Source: Maribacter sp. (GTDB lineage: Bacteria; Bacteroidota; Bacteroidia; Flavobacteriales; Flavobacteriaceae). From it: DNA of 23,731 bases. The DNA lies in contig JAHHKH010000345.1 of assembly GCA_018679695.1 (NCBI GenBank), positions 1 through 23,731 of the forward strand, given 5' to 3'. Positions 6,105-14,932 of this stretch are shown here, piece by piece. Positions within the stretch are counted from its first letter, which is position 1. Every line of letters begins with the position of its first letter. Under the pieces are notes generated by a model. The model did no database searches. It was given only the letters and a program-made list of their open reading frames with translations, and was not told the origin of the DNA. A program made the position numbers and the translations under genes.

Positions 6105-9100
6105 ATGCTAAACAAAAGCATAAAATTTCTAATAGAAAACAAACTTGTTGCAGTACTGTTACTCGTCCTTTTTGTGGGATGGGGAACAATAAACGCACCT
6201 TTTAAATGGGAAACAGGTTTTTTACCAAGTGACCCTGTAGCTGTTGATGCCATACCCGATATAGGCGAAAACCAGCAAATTGTTTTCACCAAATGGGAGG
6301 GTCGTTCCCCGCAAGATATTGAAGACCAAATCACATACCCATTAACCACCTCACTTTTGGGAATTCCAGGAGTAAAAACCATCCGTAGTTCGTCTATGTT
6401 TGGGTTTTCAAGCATCTATATCATTTTTGAGGAAGATATAGAATTCTATTGGAGTCGAAGTCGTATTCTCGAAAAACTAAACTCCCTGCCAAGTGGTTTA
6501 TTACCTGAAGGCGTAAATCCAGCTTTGGGTCCTGACGCCACAGGGTTAGGGCAAATATTTTGGTACACATTGGAAGGCCGTGACGAAAACGGAAACGTTA
6601 CCGGTGGTTGGGATCTGCACGAATTGCGAAGCATTCAAGATTACTATGTGAAGTATGCTTTGTCCTCTGCTAGTGGAGTTTCAGAAGTAGCATCCATTGG
6701 TGGTTATGTTCAGGAATATCAGGTAGATGTGAATCCAGAATTAATGCGACAATATAATATTGGATTGCATCAGATTGTAAAAGCCGTAAAAGAGAGCAAT
6801 AAAGATATTGGTGCCCAGACATTGGAAATTAACCAAGTCGAATACTTGGTACGGGGCTTGGGTTATGTAAAATCCATTGTAGACATCGAAAATGCAATGG
6901 TCACTTCCGAAGATTACACCGCTATAAGAATTAAAGACATAGGCAAAGTTTCATTAGGACCTGCTACTCGCAGGGGAATATTGGACAAAGAGGGTGCCGA
7001 AGTAGTTGGTGCAGTTGTGGTGGCTCGTTATGGTGCAAACCCAATGGAAGTCATTAGTAATGTTAAGGGAAAAATAAGCGAGTTAAGTGCAGGACTCCCT
7101 TCGAAAGTATTAGAGGATGGTAGAACATCACAAGTAACGATAGTTCCTTTTTATGACAGAACGGAACTCATAGAAGAAACATTGGGAACACTTAACGAAG
7201 CCCTTAGTTTAGAAATACTGATTACCATTTTGGTCATCATCATTATGGTGTTTAATCTTAGAGCTTCTATTTTGATTTCGGGACTATTACCGGTTGCAGT
7301 TTTGATGGTGTTTATTGCTATGAAACTCTTTGGTGTCGATGCCAATATTGTCGCCTTATCAGGTATCGCTATTGCAATAGGTACCATGGTCGATGTGGGT
7401 GTCATACTTTCAGAAAATATCATTCGACATTTAGATGAAGATGATGGAACACTATCCATTAATACTGTAGTTTATAATGCCACAGCCGAAGTTTCTGGCG
7501 CCATCGTAACCGCAGTAATGACTACGATTATCAGTTTCATCCCTGTGTTTACTATGATTGGAGCGGAAGGAAAACTATTTAGACCATTGGCATTTACAAA
7601 AACTTTTGCTTTAACGGCATCTATTATTATTGCATTATTTTTAATTCCACCGTTTGCAGCATTCTTATTTAGAAAGAAAAGCATTAAAACCAATTTTAAA
7701 TATGTTATAAATGGTCTTTTAATAGCATTAGGCATCGTTGCCATAACGTATGGATATTGGTTGGGCTTGATATTAATGGCTTTCGGAATTACAACACTTC
7801 TTAATCTTCAAAATAAAATTACCGATAAGCAATCCAATCTTATCAATATCATTATTTCAACATCTGCTATAGTATTCTTGTTAGGCGAATATTGGAGACC
7901 GTTAGGTGTTGATAATAGCATTTTCAGGAACCTCATTTTTGTTGGGGTTATTTGCTTTGGACTATTAGGTGTTTTCTCATTATTCATTAAATACTATACA
8001 CGTGTTTTAAGGTGGTGTTTGGATAATAAGTTGCTCTTTTTATCAGTACCAACAGCTATTGTAATCGCAGGTTTCTTCATTATGAAAAACACAGGCAAAG
8101 AATTTATGCCATCGTTAAACGAAGGTTCATTTCTACTGATGCCTACTTCAATGCCTCATTCTGGTGTAGAAGAAAACAAACGTGTATTACAGCAATTGGA
8201 TATGGCAGTCGCCAGTATTCCTGAGATTAAAACTGTAGTTGGAAAAGCAGGGCGAACGGAATCGGCTTTAGACCCAGCACCTTTGTCAATGTACGAGAGC
8301 GTAATTCAGTATAAACCAGAGTATATGTTGAATGAAAACGGGGAACGCCAACGTTATAAAGTGAATGATGATGATTTATTTGAATTAGAGGATGGTCGAT
8401 TCATCGCAAATCCAAATACTACTAAAAGTGCCTCTTTACTTACAATCAAAAAGTCTCAATTGATAGAAGATAACAAAGGTGAGTTCTATCGTAATTGGCG
8501 ACCAGAAATACAATCCCCAGACGATATTTGGAATGAAATCGTAAAAGTCACCAAACTGCCAGGTGTGACCTCTGCACCAAAATTACAACCCATTGAAACC
8601 CGATTGGTAATGCTTCAAACAGGAATGCGTGCACCAATGGGAATCAAAGTAAAAGGTCAGGATCTAAAACAGATTGAAGCCTTTGGTGTCCAATTGGAAA
8701 ATGTACTGAAGCAAGCCGAAGGTGTAAAGGATGAAGCTGTTTTTGCAGACCGTATTGTTGGTAAACCCTATTTACTCATTGATATTGATAGAGAGAAAAT
8801 TGCACGTTACGGTATTTCAATTGATGATGTACAGAATGTATTAAAAGTTGCAGTTGGCGGAATGGTTTTAACCCAAACCGTTGAAGGTCGAGAACGCTAT
8901 GGTGTTCGAGTACGTTATCCCAGAGAATTACGAGCAAATCCAACAGATTTAAAACAAATTTATGTGCCTGTTGAAAAGGGCAATCCTGTTCCATTGAGTG
9001 AATTGGCAACCATTCGCTATGAACAAGGTCCACAAGTCATTAAAAGCGAAGACACCTTTTTGGTTGGCTACGTGTTATTTGACAAAATGGATGGTTTTGC

Positions 9101-9809
9101 AGAAGTAAATGTCGTTGAAAATGCACAAGTACTAATTCAAGAAAAGATAGACAGTGGCGAATTGGTAGTGCCAAAAGGTATTAATTATCAATTTACAGGA
9201 ACCTATGAAAATCAATTAAGGGCAGAAAAAACCTTATCTGTGGTTGTGCCCTTAGCATTGGCGATTATCTTTTTAATACTGTATTTCCAATTCCGTTCAG
9301 TTGGAACATCCTTAATGGTGTTTACAGGTATTGCGGTGGCATTTTCTGGTGGTTTTTTAATGATATGGCTCTATGGTCAAGGATGGTTTTTAAACTTCAA
9401 TTTCTTTGGCGAGAACCTTCGGGATTTGTTCCAGATGCACCCCATTAATCTGAGTGTTGCCGTTTGGGTAGGTTTCATTGCGCTATTCGGGATAGCTACA
9501 GATGATGGTGTTGTAATGGCAACCTATCTATCACAGACCTTTGATAGAAATACACCTGAAGACAAAAAGGAAGTGAGAGCATCAGTTATAGAAGCCGGTG
9601 AAAAACGTATTCGACCGTGTTTAATGACTACGGCCACCACCCTATTGGCATTGTTACCCGTACTGACATCAACAGGACGCGGAAGTGATATTATGATTCC
9701 TATGGCAATACCAAGTTTTGGTGGAATGGTTATCGCCTTGATCACATTGTTCGTCGTTCCTGTTTTATATAGTTGGAAACACGAGGCACAACTTAAAAAA
9801 GTAGCGTAA
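6105..9809 (+). CDS. cusA: CusA/CzcA-type heavy-metal efflux RND permease
   Basis: Inner-membrane proton-driven pump of the HME-RND class, 1234 aa from ATG 6105 (an ATG at 6078 would add nine poorly conserved residues). It starts 'MLNKSIKFLIENK', typical for the family. The proton-relay motif in TM4 (AIAIGTMVDVGVILSEN) has Asp430 and Glu437, spaced as in E. coli CusA D405/E412. The TM11 motif GIATDDGVVM puts Asp1133 at the CusA E939 position. Met729 (APLSMYE) and Met836 (RLVMLQTGM) align by motif with CusA metal-binding Met573 and Met623, favouring Cu(I)/Ag(I). It is longer than E. coli CusA (1047 aa) because of about 110 extra residues with 4-5 hydrophobic segments (about 521-630) and a periplasmic insert (about 742-800). 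Its stop overlaps the next ATG (TAATG). Confidence 0.92.
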   Translation: MLNKSIKFLIENKLVAVLLLVLFVGWGTINAPFKWETGFLPSDPVAVDAIPDIGENQQIVFTKWEGRSPQDIEDQITYPLTTSLLGIPGVKTIRSSSMFGFSSIYIIFEEDIEFYWSRSRILEKLNSLPSGLLPEGVNPALGPDATGLGQIFWYTLEGRDENGNVTGGWDLHELRSIQDYYVKYALSSASGVSEVASIGGYVQEYQVDVNPELMRQYNIGLHQIVKAVKESNKDIGAQTLEINQVEYLVRGLGYVKSIVDIENAMVTSEDYTAIRIKDIGKVSLGPATRRGILDKEGAEVVGAVVVARYGANPMEVISNVKGKISELSAGLPSKVLEDGRTSQVTIVPFYDRTELIEETLGTLNEALSLEILITILVIIIMVFNLRASILISGLLPVAVLMVFIAMKLFGVDANIVALSGIAIAIGTMVDVGVILSENIIRHLDEDDGTLSINTVVYNATAEVSGAIVTAVMTTIISFIPVFTMIGAEGKLFRPLAFTKTFALTASIIIALFLIPPFAAFLFRKKSIKTNFKYVINGLLIALGIVAITYGYWLGLILMAFGITTLLNLQNKITDKQSNLINIIISTSAIVFLLGEYWRPLGVDNSIFRNLIFVGVICFGLLGVFSLFIKYYTRVLRWCLDNKLLFLSVPTAIVIAGFFIMKNTGKEFMPSLNEGSFLLMPTSMPHSGVEENKRVLQQLDMAVASIPEIKTVVGKAGRTESALDPAPLSMYESVIQYKPEYMLNENGERQRYKVNDDDLFELEDGRFIANPNTTKSASLLTIKKSQLIEDNKGEFYRNWRPEIQSPDDIWNEIVKVTKLPGVTSAPKLQPIETRLVMLQTGMRAPMGIKVKGQDLKQIEAFGVQLENVLKQAEGVKDEAVFADRIVGKPYLLIDIDREKIARYGISIDDVQNVLKVAVGGMVLTQTVEGRERYGVRVRYPRELRANPTDLKQIYVPVEKGNPVPLSELATIRYEQGPQVIKSEDTFLVGYVLFDKMDGFAEVNVVENAQVLIQEKIDSGELVVPKGINYQFTGTYENQLRAEKTLSVVVPLALAIIFLILYFQFRSVGTSLMVFTGIAVAFSGGFLMIWLYGQGWFLNFNFFGENLRDLFQMHPINLSVAVWVGFIALFGIATDDGVVMATYLSQTFDRNTPEDKKEVRASVIEAGEKRIRPCLMTTATTLLALLPVLTSTGRGSDIMIPMAIPSFGGMVIALITLFVVPVLYSWKHEAQLKKVA

Positions 9810-11029
9810 TGAAGAAAATGATTTTAACTGGGATTGGGTTTCTGACATTTGGTTTTTCAAATGCACAACAATTGGAAACGCTTATTGAAGAAGCGCTGGG
9901 AAACAGTCCCGAAATTCAAAAATTTGAATTGCAGTATAGTATTGTTTCTGAAAAAGTGAATGAAATAAACACTGTTCCAAATACCGAATTGGGAGTTGGC
10001 TATTTTGTTAGCGAACCGGAAACAAGAACAGGGGCCCAACGATTTAAAGTATCGGCAAAACAAATGATACCCTGGTTTGGTTCAATAACTGCTAGGGAGA
10101 ACTATGTAAGCACATTGGCAGATGCCAAATATGAGGATGTTGTCGTTGCCAAAAGAAAAATAATCGCTGCCGTATCACAATCCTATTACAATTTGTGCGC
10201 CAATAGGGCTAAGCAAAAGGTTTTGGTTCAAAATATTGAATTGCTTGAATCCTATGAGACTATGGCACTGACCTCTGTTGAAGTTAGTAAGGCTTCAGCA
10301 GTGGATGTATTGCGACTACAAATGCGTCAAAATGAATTGGTACAACTAAAAGAAATATTGGCCCAACAATATTTGGCGGAGCGGACAACACTCAACAAGC
10401 TTTTAAATCGCGATAAGGACGTTGTTGTGAATGTGGTTGATGAATTAACAATTCCTTCCGAAAGTACTTTGGTTGATGTCGAAAATTTATCCCTTCATCC
10501 TGAATTGATAAAATATGATAAACTCTACCAATCTGTTGAGCAATCAGAATTATTAAATCAAAAGGAAAGCCTTCCTATAATTGGTTTTGGATTGGATTAT
10601 GTCTATGTAGATAAAAGGCCAAATATGGAGTTCAATGATAACGGAAAAGATATTGTAATGCCAATGGTTGCTGTGTCGATTCCAATTTTCAATAAAAAGT
10701 ACAAATCCCAAACCAAACAGAACGAATTGCAGCAGCAGGAACTAATGGCCCAGAAGCAGCAACGCTTGAACAAATTGGAAACTGTTTTAGATAAAGCCGT
10801 GAAAGATAGGACCACTGCAAGAATCAGTTATGGGACCCAATCCAAGAATTTAAGGCAAGCCAATGATGCTGAAGAGATTCTAATCAAAAGCTATGAAACA
10901 GGAACAATTGATTTTAACGATGTTCTGGACATTCAGGAACTACAATTAAAGTTCCAAATGAACCAAATAGAATCGGTGAAAACCTATTACGTGCAAAGCA
11001 CGATCATTAATTATTTAACACGACAATAA
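9809..11029 (+). CDS. TolC-family outer-membrane efflux protein (CusC-like)
   Basis: Protein of 406 aa with a signal peptide ending near NAQQ (about residue 20). It has the TolC/OEP layout: two long helical repeats with Gln/Glu/Leu-rich coiled-coil segments (e.g. 'NELQQQELMAQKQQRLNK') and conserved OEP-type phrases such as 'LEEALGNSPEI'-like near the N-terminus and 'YETGTIDFNDVLDIQELQL' near the C-terminus. It forms the trimeric outer-membrane duct for the RND pump. It starts within the stop of the pump gene (TAATG) and its own stop overlaps the ATPase start in the same way, implying translational coupling. No Cys suitable for lipidation is seen at the signal end, unlike E. coli CusC. Gene symbol withheld because the family is broad. 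Confidence 0.88.
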   Translation: MKKMILTGIGFLTFGFSNAQQLETLIEEALGNSPEIQKFELQYSIVSEKVNEINTVPNTELGVGYFVSEPETRTGAQRFKVSAKQMIPWFGSITARENYVSTLADAKYEDVVVAKRKIIAAVSQSYYNLCANRAKQKVLVQNIELLESYETMALTSVEVSKASAVDVLRLQMRQNELVQLKEILAQQYLAERTTLNKLLNRDKDVVVNVVDELTIPSESTLVDVENLSLHPELIKYDKLYQSVEQSELLNQKESLPIIGFGLDYVYVDKRPNMEFNDNGKDIVMPMVAVSIPIFNKKYKSQTKQNELQQQELMAQKQQRLNKLETVLDKAVKDRTTARISYGTQSKNLRQANDAEEILIKSYETGTIDFNDVLDIQELQLKFQMNQIESVKTYYVQSTIINYLTRQ

Positions 11030-13524
11030 TGAAACACATATATCACATACACGGAATGACTTGCAATGGTTGTCGTAGCCACGTTGAGGAAACACTAGCA
11101 AAAGTCAAGGGTGTTTCAAAAACTGCGGTTGATTTGGAAAAGGCAGAGGTTACAATCGAAATGGAAATTCATATTCCTATAGAAACCTTTCAAGAAGCCT
11201 TGAAGAATGATGGAGGAGGATACAGCATTCACAAGCCCGGGGAGCACCATCATCATTCAGCAGACCAAAGGGAAGAACAATTCAACGGGAAAGGCACAGG
11301 TACATTTTATTGTCCTATGCATTGCGAAGGCGATAAAACCTATGATGAACCGGGCGACTGTCCTGTATGCGGAATGGATTTGGTAGAAGAAAGAAGTCTT
11401 TTTTCTTCAAGTATTCAATTTACTTGCCCAATGCATCCTGAAATTATTATGGATGAACCGGGTTCCTGCCCTATTTGCGGAATGGATTTAGTACCGTTGG
11501 AAGTAAGAGTTTCAGACGAAGACAAAACCTATATAAAACTACGGAAGAAGTTTTGGATAGCCGTGGCCTTTACTGCTCCAATATTTCTCATAGCAATGTC
11601 CGAAATGCTAAACAATAATCCTTTATACGTCATTTTAGAGCAAAAAAAATGGAATTGGCTCCAGTTTGTATTGTCAATTCCCGTGGTGTTCCACGCCACC
11701 TGGATGTTCTTTAAACGTGCCTGGACATCTATTAAATCAATGAACCTAAATATGTTTACCCTAATTGGGATCGGTTCGGGTATTGCTTGGATTTTTAGTG
11801 TATTCGCTATGTTATTTCCAGAGGTGTTCCCACAGGATTTTAAAACTGCCGATGGCAACGTTTTTGTCTATTTTGAGGCAACTACAGTCATTCTAACCTT
11901 AGTGTTGTTGGGACAACTATTAGAAGCAAGGGCACACAGTCAAACCAGTGGAGCGATAAAGGAACTATTAAAATTAGTGCCCTCAACGGCAACTTTGGTC
12001 ATAGATGGTGAAGACAAGGTTATCGCCATTGATAAAATTCAACAAGGAAATTTACTGCGGGTCAAACCAGGAGAAAAAATACCTGTAGACGGCAGTATTG
12101 TTGAAGGACACAGCAGCATAGATGAATCAATGATAACCGGTGAACCCATTCCTGTGGATAAGGGTATAGCCGATAAAGTGAGTTCAGGAACGATCAACGG
12201 TACAAAATCGTTCATTATGAAAGCTGAAAAGGTAGGTTCGGAAACTTTACTTTCGCAGATTATCCAAATGGTAAATAACGCCAGTCGTTCAAAAGCACCC
12301 ATTCAAAAATTAGCCGATAGAATTTCTAAATACTTTGTTCCAATAGTCATAGCCGTCGCTGTAATCACATTTACTGTTTGGGCTGTATTTGGTCCAGAAC
12401 CTGCTTATGTGTTCGCTTTTGTAAATGCCATAGCGGTATTGATAATAGCGTGTCCTTGTGCTTTAGGTTTAGCAACACCAATGTCGGTGATGGTAGGTGT
12501 TGGTAGGGGCGCACAATCTGGTGTATTGATAAAAAATGCCGAAGCATTGGAAAAAATGAATAAAGTGGATACGCTTATTGTAGATAAAACAGGAACCATT
12601 ACCGAAGGAAAACCATCAGTAGAAAAAGTAATTACAACAGCTGTTATTGATGAAATGACTTTATTACAATATATAACGTCACTAAATCAGTATAGCGAAC
12701 ATCCTTTAGCAGAGGCAATCGTAAACTATGGCAAATCAAAAAATGTAACAAGTGTTAAAGTGACCGATTTTGAGGCAGTTGCCGGAAAAGGTGTGATAGG
12801 AACAGTTGAAAATAAAAAAATTGCTATTGGTAATGCCCAATTATTCGAACAATTATCGATTTCCATTTCGGAAGGATTAGTAACTAAAGTCATTGCTGAA
12901 CAAGTGCAAGGTAAAACGGCATCCTACGTAGCGGTAGAAAATGAAGCAGTGGGTTATGTAACCATTTACGATGCTATCAAGACTACAAGCCAAAAGGCTA
13001 TTAAGGAACTACAAAGCAATGGTGTTGAAGTGATTATGCTAACAGGGGATAATAAGAATACCGCCAAAGCGGTGGCAGAACAATTAAACCTGAAACAATA
13101 TAGAGCGGAATGTCTTCCTGAGGATAAATTAAAGGAAATCGAGATACTTCAAAAACAAGATAAGATTGTAGCTATGGCAGGTGACGGCATTAATGATGCT
13201 CCTGCCTTGGCACAATCCGACGTGGGCATAGCAATGGGAACAGGAACTGACGTCGCTATTGAAAGCGCAGCCATAACATTGGTAAAAGGCAATTTACAAG
13301 GTATCGTGAAAGCCAAGAAATTAAGCCATGGTGTCGTTAAAAATATTAAGCAAAACCTCTTTTTTGCTTTTATTTATAATGTATTGGGCGTACCTCTTGC
13401 TGCAGGTGTCCTATACCCGGTATTTGGATTACTACTCTCTCCTATGATTGCGGCATTAGCGATGAGCTTTAGTTCGGTTTCGGTAATAGGTAATGCGTTA
13501 AGATTAAGAAAAATTAAAATTTAG
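11029..13524 (+). CDS. copA: Cu(I)/heavy-metal P1B-type ATPase with HMA and two HMBD modules
   Basis: Protein of 831 aa. Domains in order: HMA domain (about 1-65) with Cys12 and Cys15 in MTCNGC; a His-rich linker (HHHH); two heavy-metal-binding modules (FYCPMHCEG..CPVCGMDL from Cys95, and FTCPMHPEI..CPICGMDL from Cys133); membrane helices; actuator domain with 'SMITGEPIPV'; CPC metal-site motif (Cys475-Pro-Cys477); phosphorylation site DKTGT (Asp519); HP motif (SEHPLAEA); and hinge GDGINDAPAL. CPC with the IACPCALGLATPMSVM context indicates the Cu(I)/Ag(I) class (P1B-1). It pumps metal from cytoplasm to periplasm at the cost of ATP. It sits between the outer-membrane channel and adaptor genes, overlapping the former by 1 nt. 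The second HMBD resembles the adaptor's HMBD. Confidence 0.92.
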   Translation: MKHIYHIHGMTCNGCRSHVEETLAKVKGVSKTAVDLEKAEVTIEMEIHIPIETFQEALKNDGGGYSIHKPGEHHHHSADQREEQFNGKGTGTFYCPMHCEGDKTYDEPGDCPVCGMDLVEERSLFSSSIQFTCPMHPEIIMDEPGSCPICGMDLVPLEVRVSDEDKTYIKLRKKFWIAVAFTAPIFLIAMSEMLNNNPLYVILEQKKWNWLQFVLSIPVVFHATWMFFKRAWTSIKSMNLNMFTLIGIGSGIAWIFSVFAMLFPEVFPQDFKTADGNVFVYFEATTVILTLVLLGQLLEARAHSQTSGAIKELLKLVPSTATLVIDGEDKVIAIDKIQQGNLLRVKPGEKIPVDGSIVEGHSSIDESMITGEPIPVDKGIADKVSSGTINGTKSFIMKAEKVGSETLLSQIIQMVNNASRSKAPIQKLADRISKYFVPIVIAVAVITFTVWAVFGPEPAYVFAFVNAIAVLIIACPCALGLATPMSVMVGVGRGAQSGVLIKNAEALEKMNKVDTLIVDKTGTITEGKPSVEKVITTAVIDEMTLLQYITSLNQYSEHPLAEAIVNYGKSKNVTSVKVTDFEAVAGKGVIGTVENKKIAIGNAQLFEQLSISISEGLVTKVIAEQVQGKTASYVAVENEAVGYVTIYDAIKTTSQKAIKELQSNGVEVIMLTGDNKNTAKAVAEQLNLKQYRAECLPEDKLKEIEILQKQDKIVAMAGDGINDAPALAQSDVGIAMGTGTDVAIESAAITLVKGNLQGIVKAKKLSHGVVKNIKQNLFFAFIYNVLGVPLAAGVLYPVFGLLLSPMIAALAMSFSSVSVIGNALRLRKIKI

Positions 13525-13528
13525 ACAG

Positions 13529-14800
13529 ATGAAAAAATACATAATTTATGTCGGGATATTGGCAGTCGGATTATTGCTAGGATGGTTGCTATTCAGTAAT
13601 TCGTCCAATTCGGAAATTGAGCATGATCACAATGGAGTAGCAGAGGCCAATCAAATGTGGACATGTTCAATGCACCCACAGATTATGCAATCAGAACCAG
13701 GCGATTGCCCTATCTGCGGAATGGATTTAATTCCTGCAGAAAATGGTGCAGACGGTTTATTGGTCGACCAATTCAAATTGACTGAAAATGCAATGGCTTT
13801 GGCCAATGTGCAAACTTCAGTAGTCGGTAGAGGTAAAGTGGACAATAACGCCATAAAATTATCAGGGAAAATCGTTGAAAACGAAGAATCCAATGCCGTA
13901 CAAGTAAGCTATTTCTCTGGAAGGATTGAACGATTGTATGTTAGTTTTACGGGAGAAGAAATCCGTAAAGGTCAATTATTGGCCACCATTTATTCGCCTG
14001 AATTGTATGCGGCACAACAGGAGTTGATTACGGCAGCTTCCTTAAAGGAATCGCAACCAACCCTGTACAAAGCCGTAAGGAACAAATTGAAACTTTGGGA
14101 ATTATCAGAAAACCAAATCAATCAGATTGAAACCTCTGGTAAGGTGTTGGATAACTTTCCTGTTTACGCTACAGTTTCCGGTACGGTCTCAGATAAATTA
14201 GTGGAACATGGCGATCATATAAAACCGGGGCAGCCACTTTTTAAAATTGCAAAGCTAAATACGGTTTGGGCAAATTTCGATGTCTATGAAAATCAGATTC
14301 ATTTGTTCAAAGAAGGTCAAAATGTAACTATTACAACCAATGCCTATGCTGGCAAAGAGTTCAAAGGGAAAGTATCATTCATAGACCCGGTGTTGGATAC
14401 ACGTACAAGAACCGTCAAATTAAGGGTAGTGCTAAGCAACATGGATGATGCACTTAAACCTGGGATGTTTGTTGAAGGTAAGATCGAAGGTATTTCTTCC
14501 GCTAAAGAGCAAGTGTTGAGTATTCCATCCACAGCAATTTTATGGACTGGTGAACGCTCCGTGGTTTATGTAAAAACAAATCCGGATGAACCTGTTTTTG
14601 AAATGCGGGAAATAAAGTTGGGCAATACCATGGGAGCAAATCAAGAGGTGTTAAGTGGATTGGAAAATGGAGAAGAAATAGTTACCAATGGAACCTTTAC
14701 AATTGATGCGGCGGCACAATTGCAAGGCAAGAAGTCAATGATGAATAAAAAAGGAGGTAAGACAATGACCGGGCATGAAGGGCATGATGGGATGGAGTAG
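13529..14800 (+). CDS. cusB: CusB-type periplasmic adaptor with N-terminal heavy-metal-binding module
   Basis: Membrane-fusion protein of 423 aa linking the RND pump to the outer-membrane channel. One N-terminal membrane helix (about 5-22) is followed by His residues (EHDHN) and an HMBD module with Cys46, Cys60 and Cys63 (WTCSMHPQI..CPICGMDL). Next come a barrel-sandwich (lipoyl-like) half with 'VSYFSGRIERLYVSFTG', a helical hairpin (about 150-200), the second lipoyl half ('FPVYATVSGTVSDKLVEHGD'), a beta-barrel ('TVWANFDVYENQ', 'GKVSFIDPVLDTRTRT') and a membrane-proximal domain. The tail ends in a Met/His/Gly cluster (MTGHEGHDGME), a further likely metal-binding patch. It begins 4 nt after the ATPase stop. 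Copper/silver specificity is inferred from the operon. Confidence 0.9.
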   Translation: MKKYIIYVGILAVGLLLGWLLFSNSSNSEIEHDHNGVAEANQMWTCSMHPQIMQSEPGDCPICGMDLIPAENGADGLLVDQFKLTENAMALANVQTSVVGRGKVDNNAIKLSGKIVENEESNAVQVSYFSGRIERLYVSFTGEEIRKGQLLATIYSPELYAAQQELITAASLKESQPTLYKAVRNKLKLWELSENQINQIETSGKVLDNFPVYATVSGTVSDKLVEHGDHIKPGQPLFKIAKLNTVWANFDVYENQIHLFKEGQNVTITTNAYAGKEFKGKVSFIDPVLDTRTRTVKLRVVLSNMDDALKPGMFVEGKIEGISSAKEQVLSIPSTAILWTGERSVVYVKTNPDEPVFEMREIKLGNTMGANQEVLSGLENGEEIVTNGTFTIDAAAQLQGKKSMMNKKGGKTMTGHEGHDGME

Positions 14801-14856
14801 TTATTAGTAAAGTAGACTTGTCGCATAAAACAGTTTTTTCACCATTAATAGATTAG

Positions 14857-14876
14857 CAGGGTTCTAATCCGCCCTG
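14857..14876 (+). terminator. Possible weak terminator of the efflux operon
   Basis: CAGGG (14857-14861) / CCCTG (14872-14876) hairpin with a 10-nt loop. A TTTTT run follows about 13 nt later, which is too far for a textbook terminator. It lies 57 nt past the adaptor stop. Low confidence. Confidence 0.25.
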
Positions 14877-14932
14877 AAAGGCAATTCGTCTTTTTAATCA
14901 TAAACATTTAAATATTTAATTAAATTTAAGTT

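Noticed and set aside
6002..6415. 137-codon - strand frame at the 5' end of cusA
   Set aside because: Antisense to the well-supported RND pump; no independent start or family.
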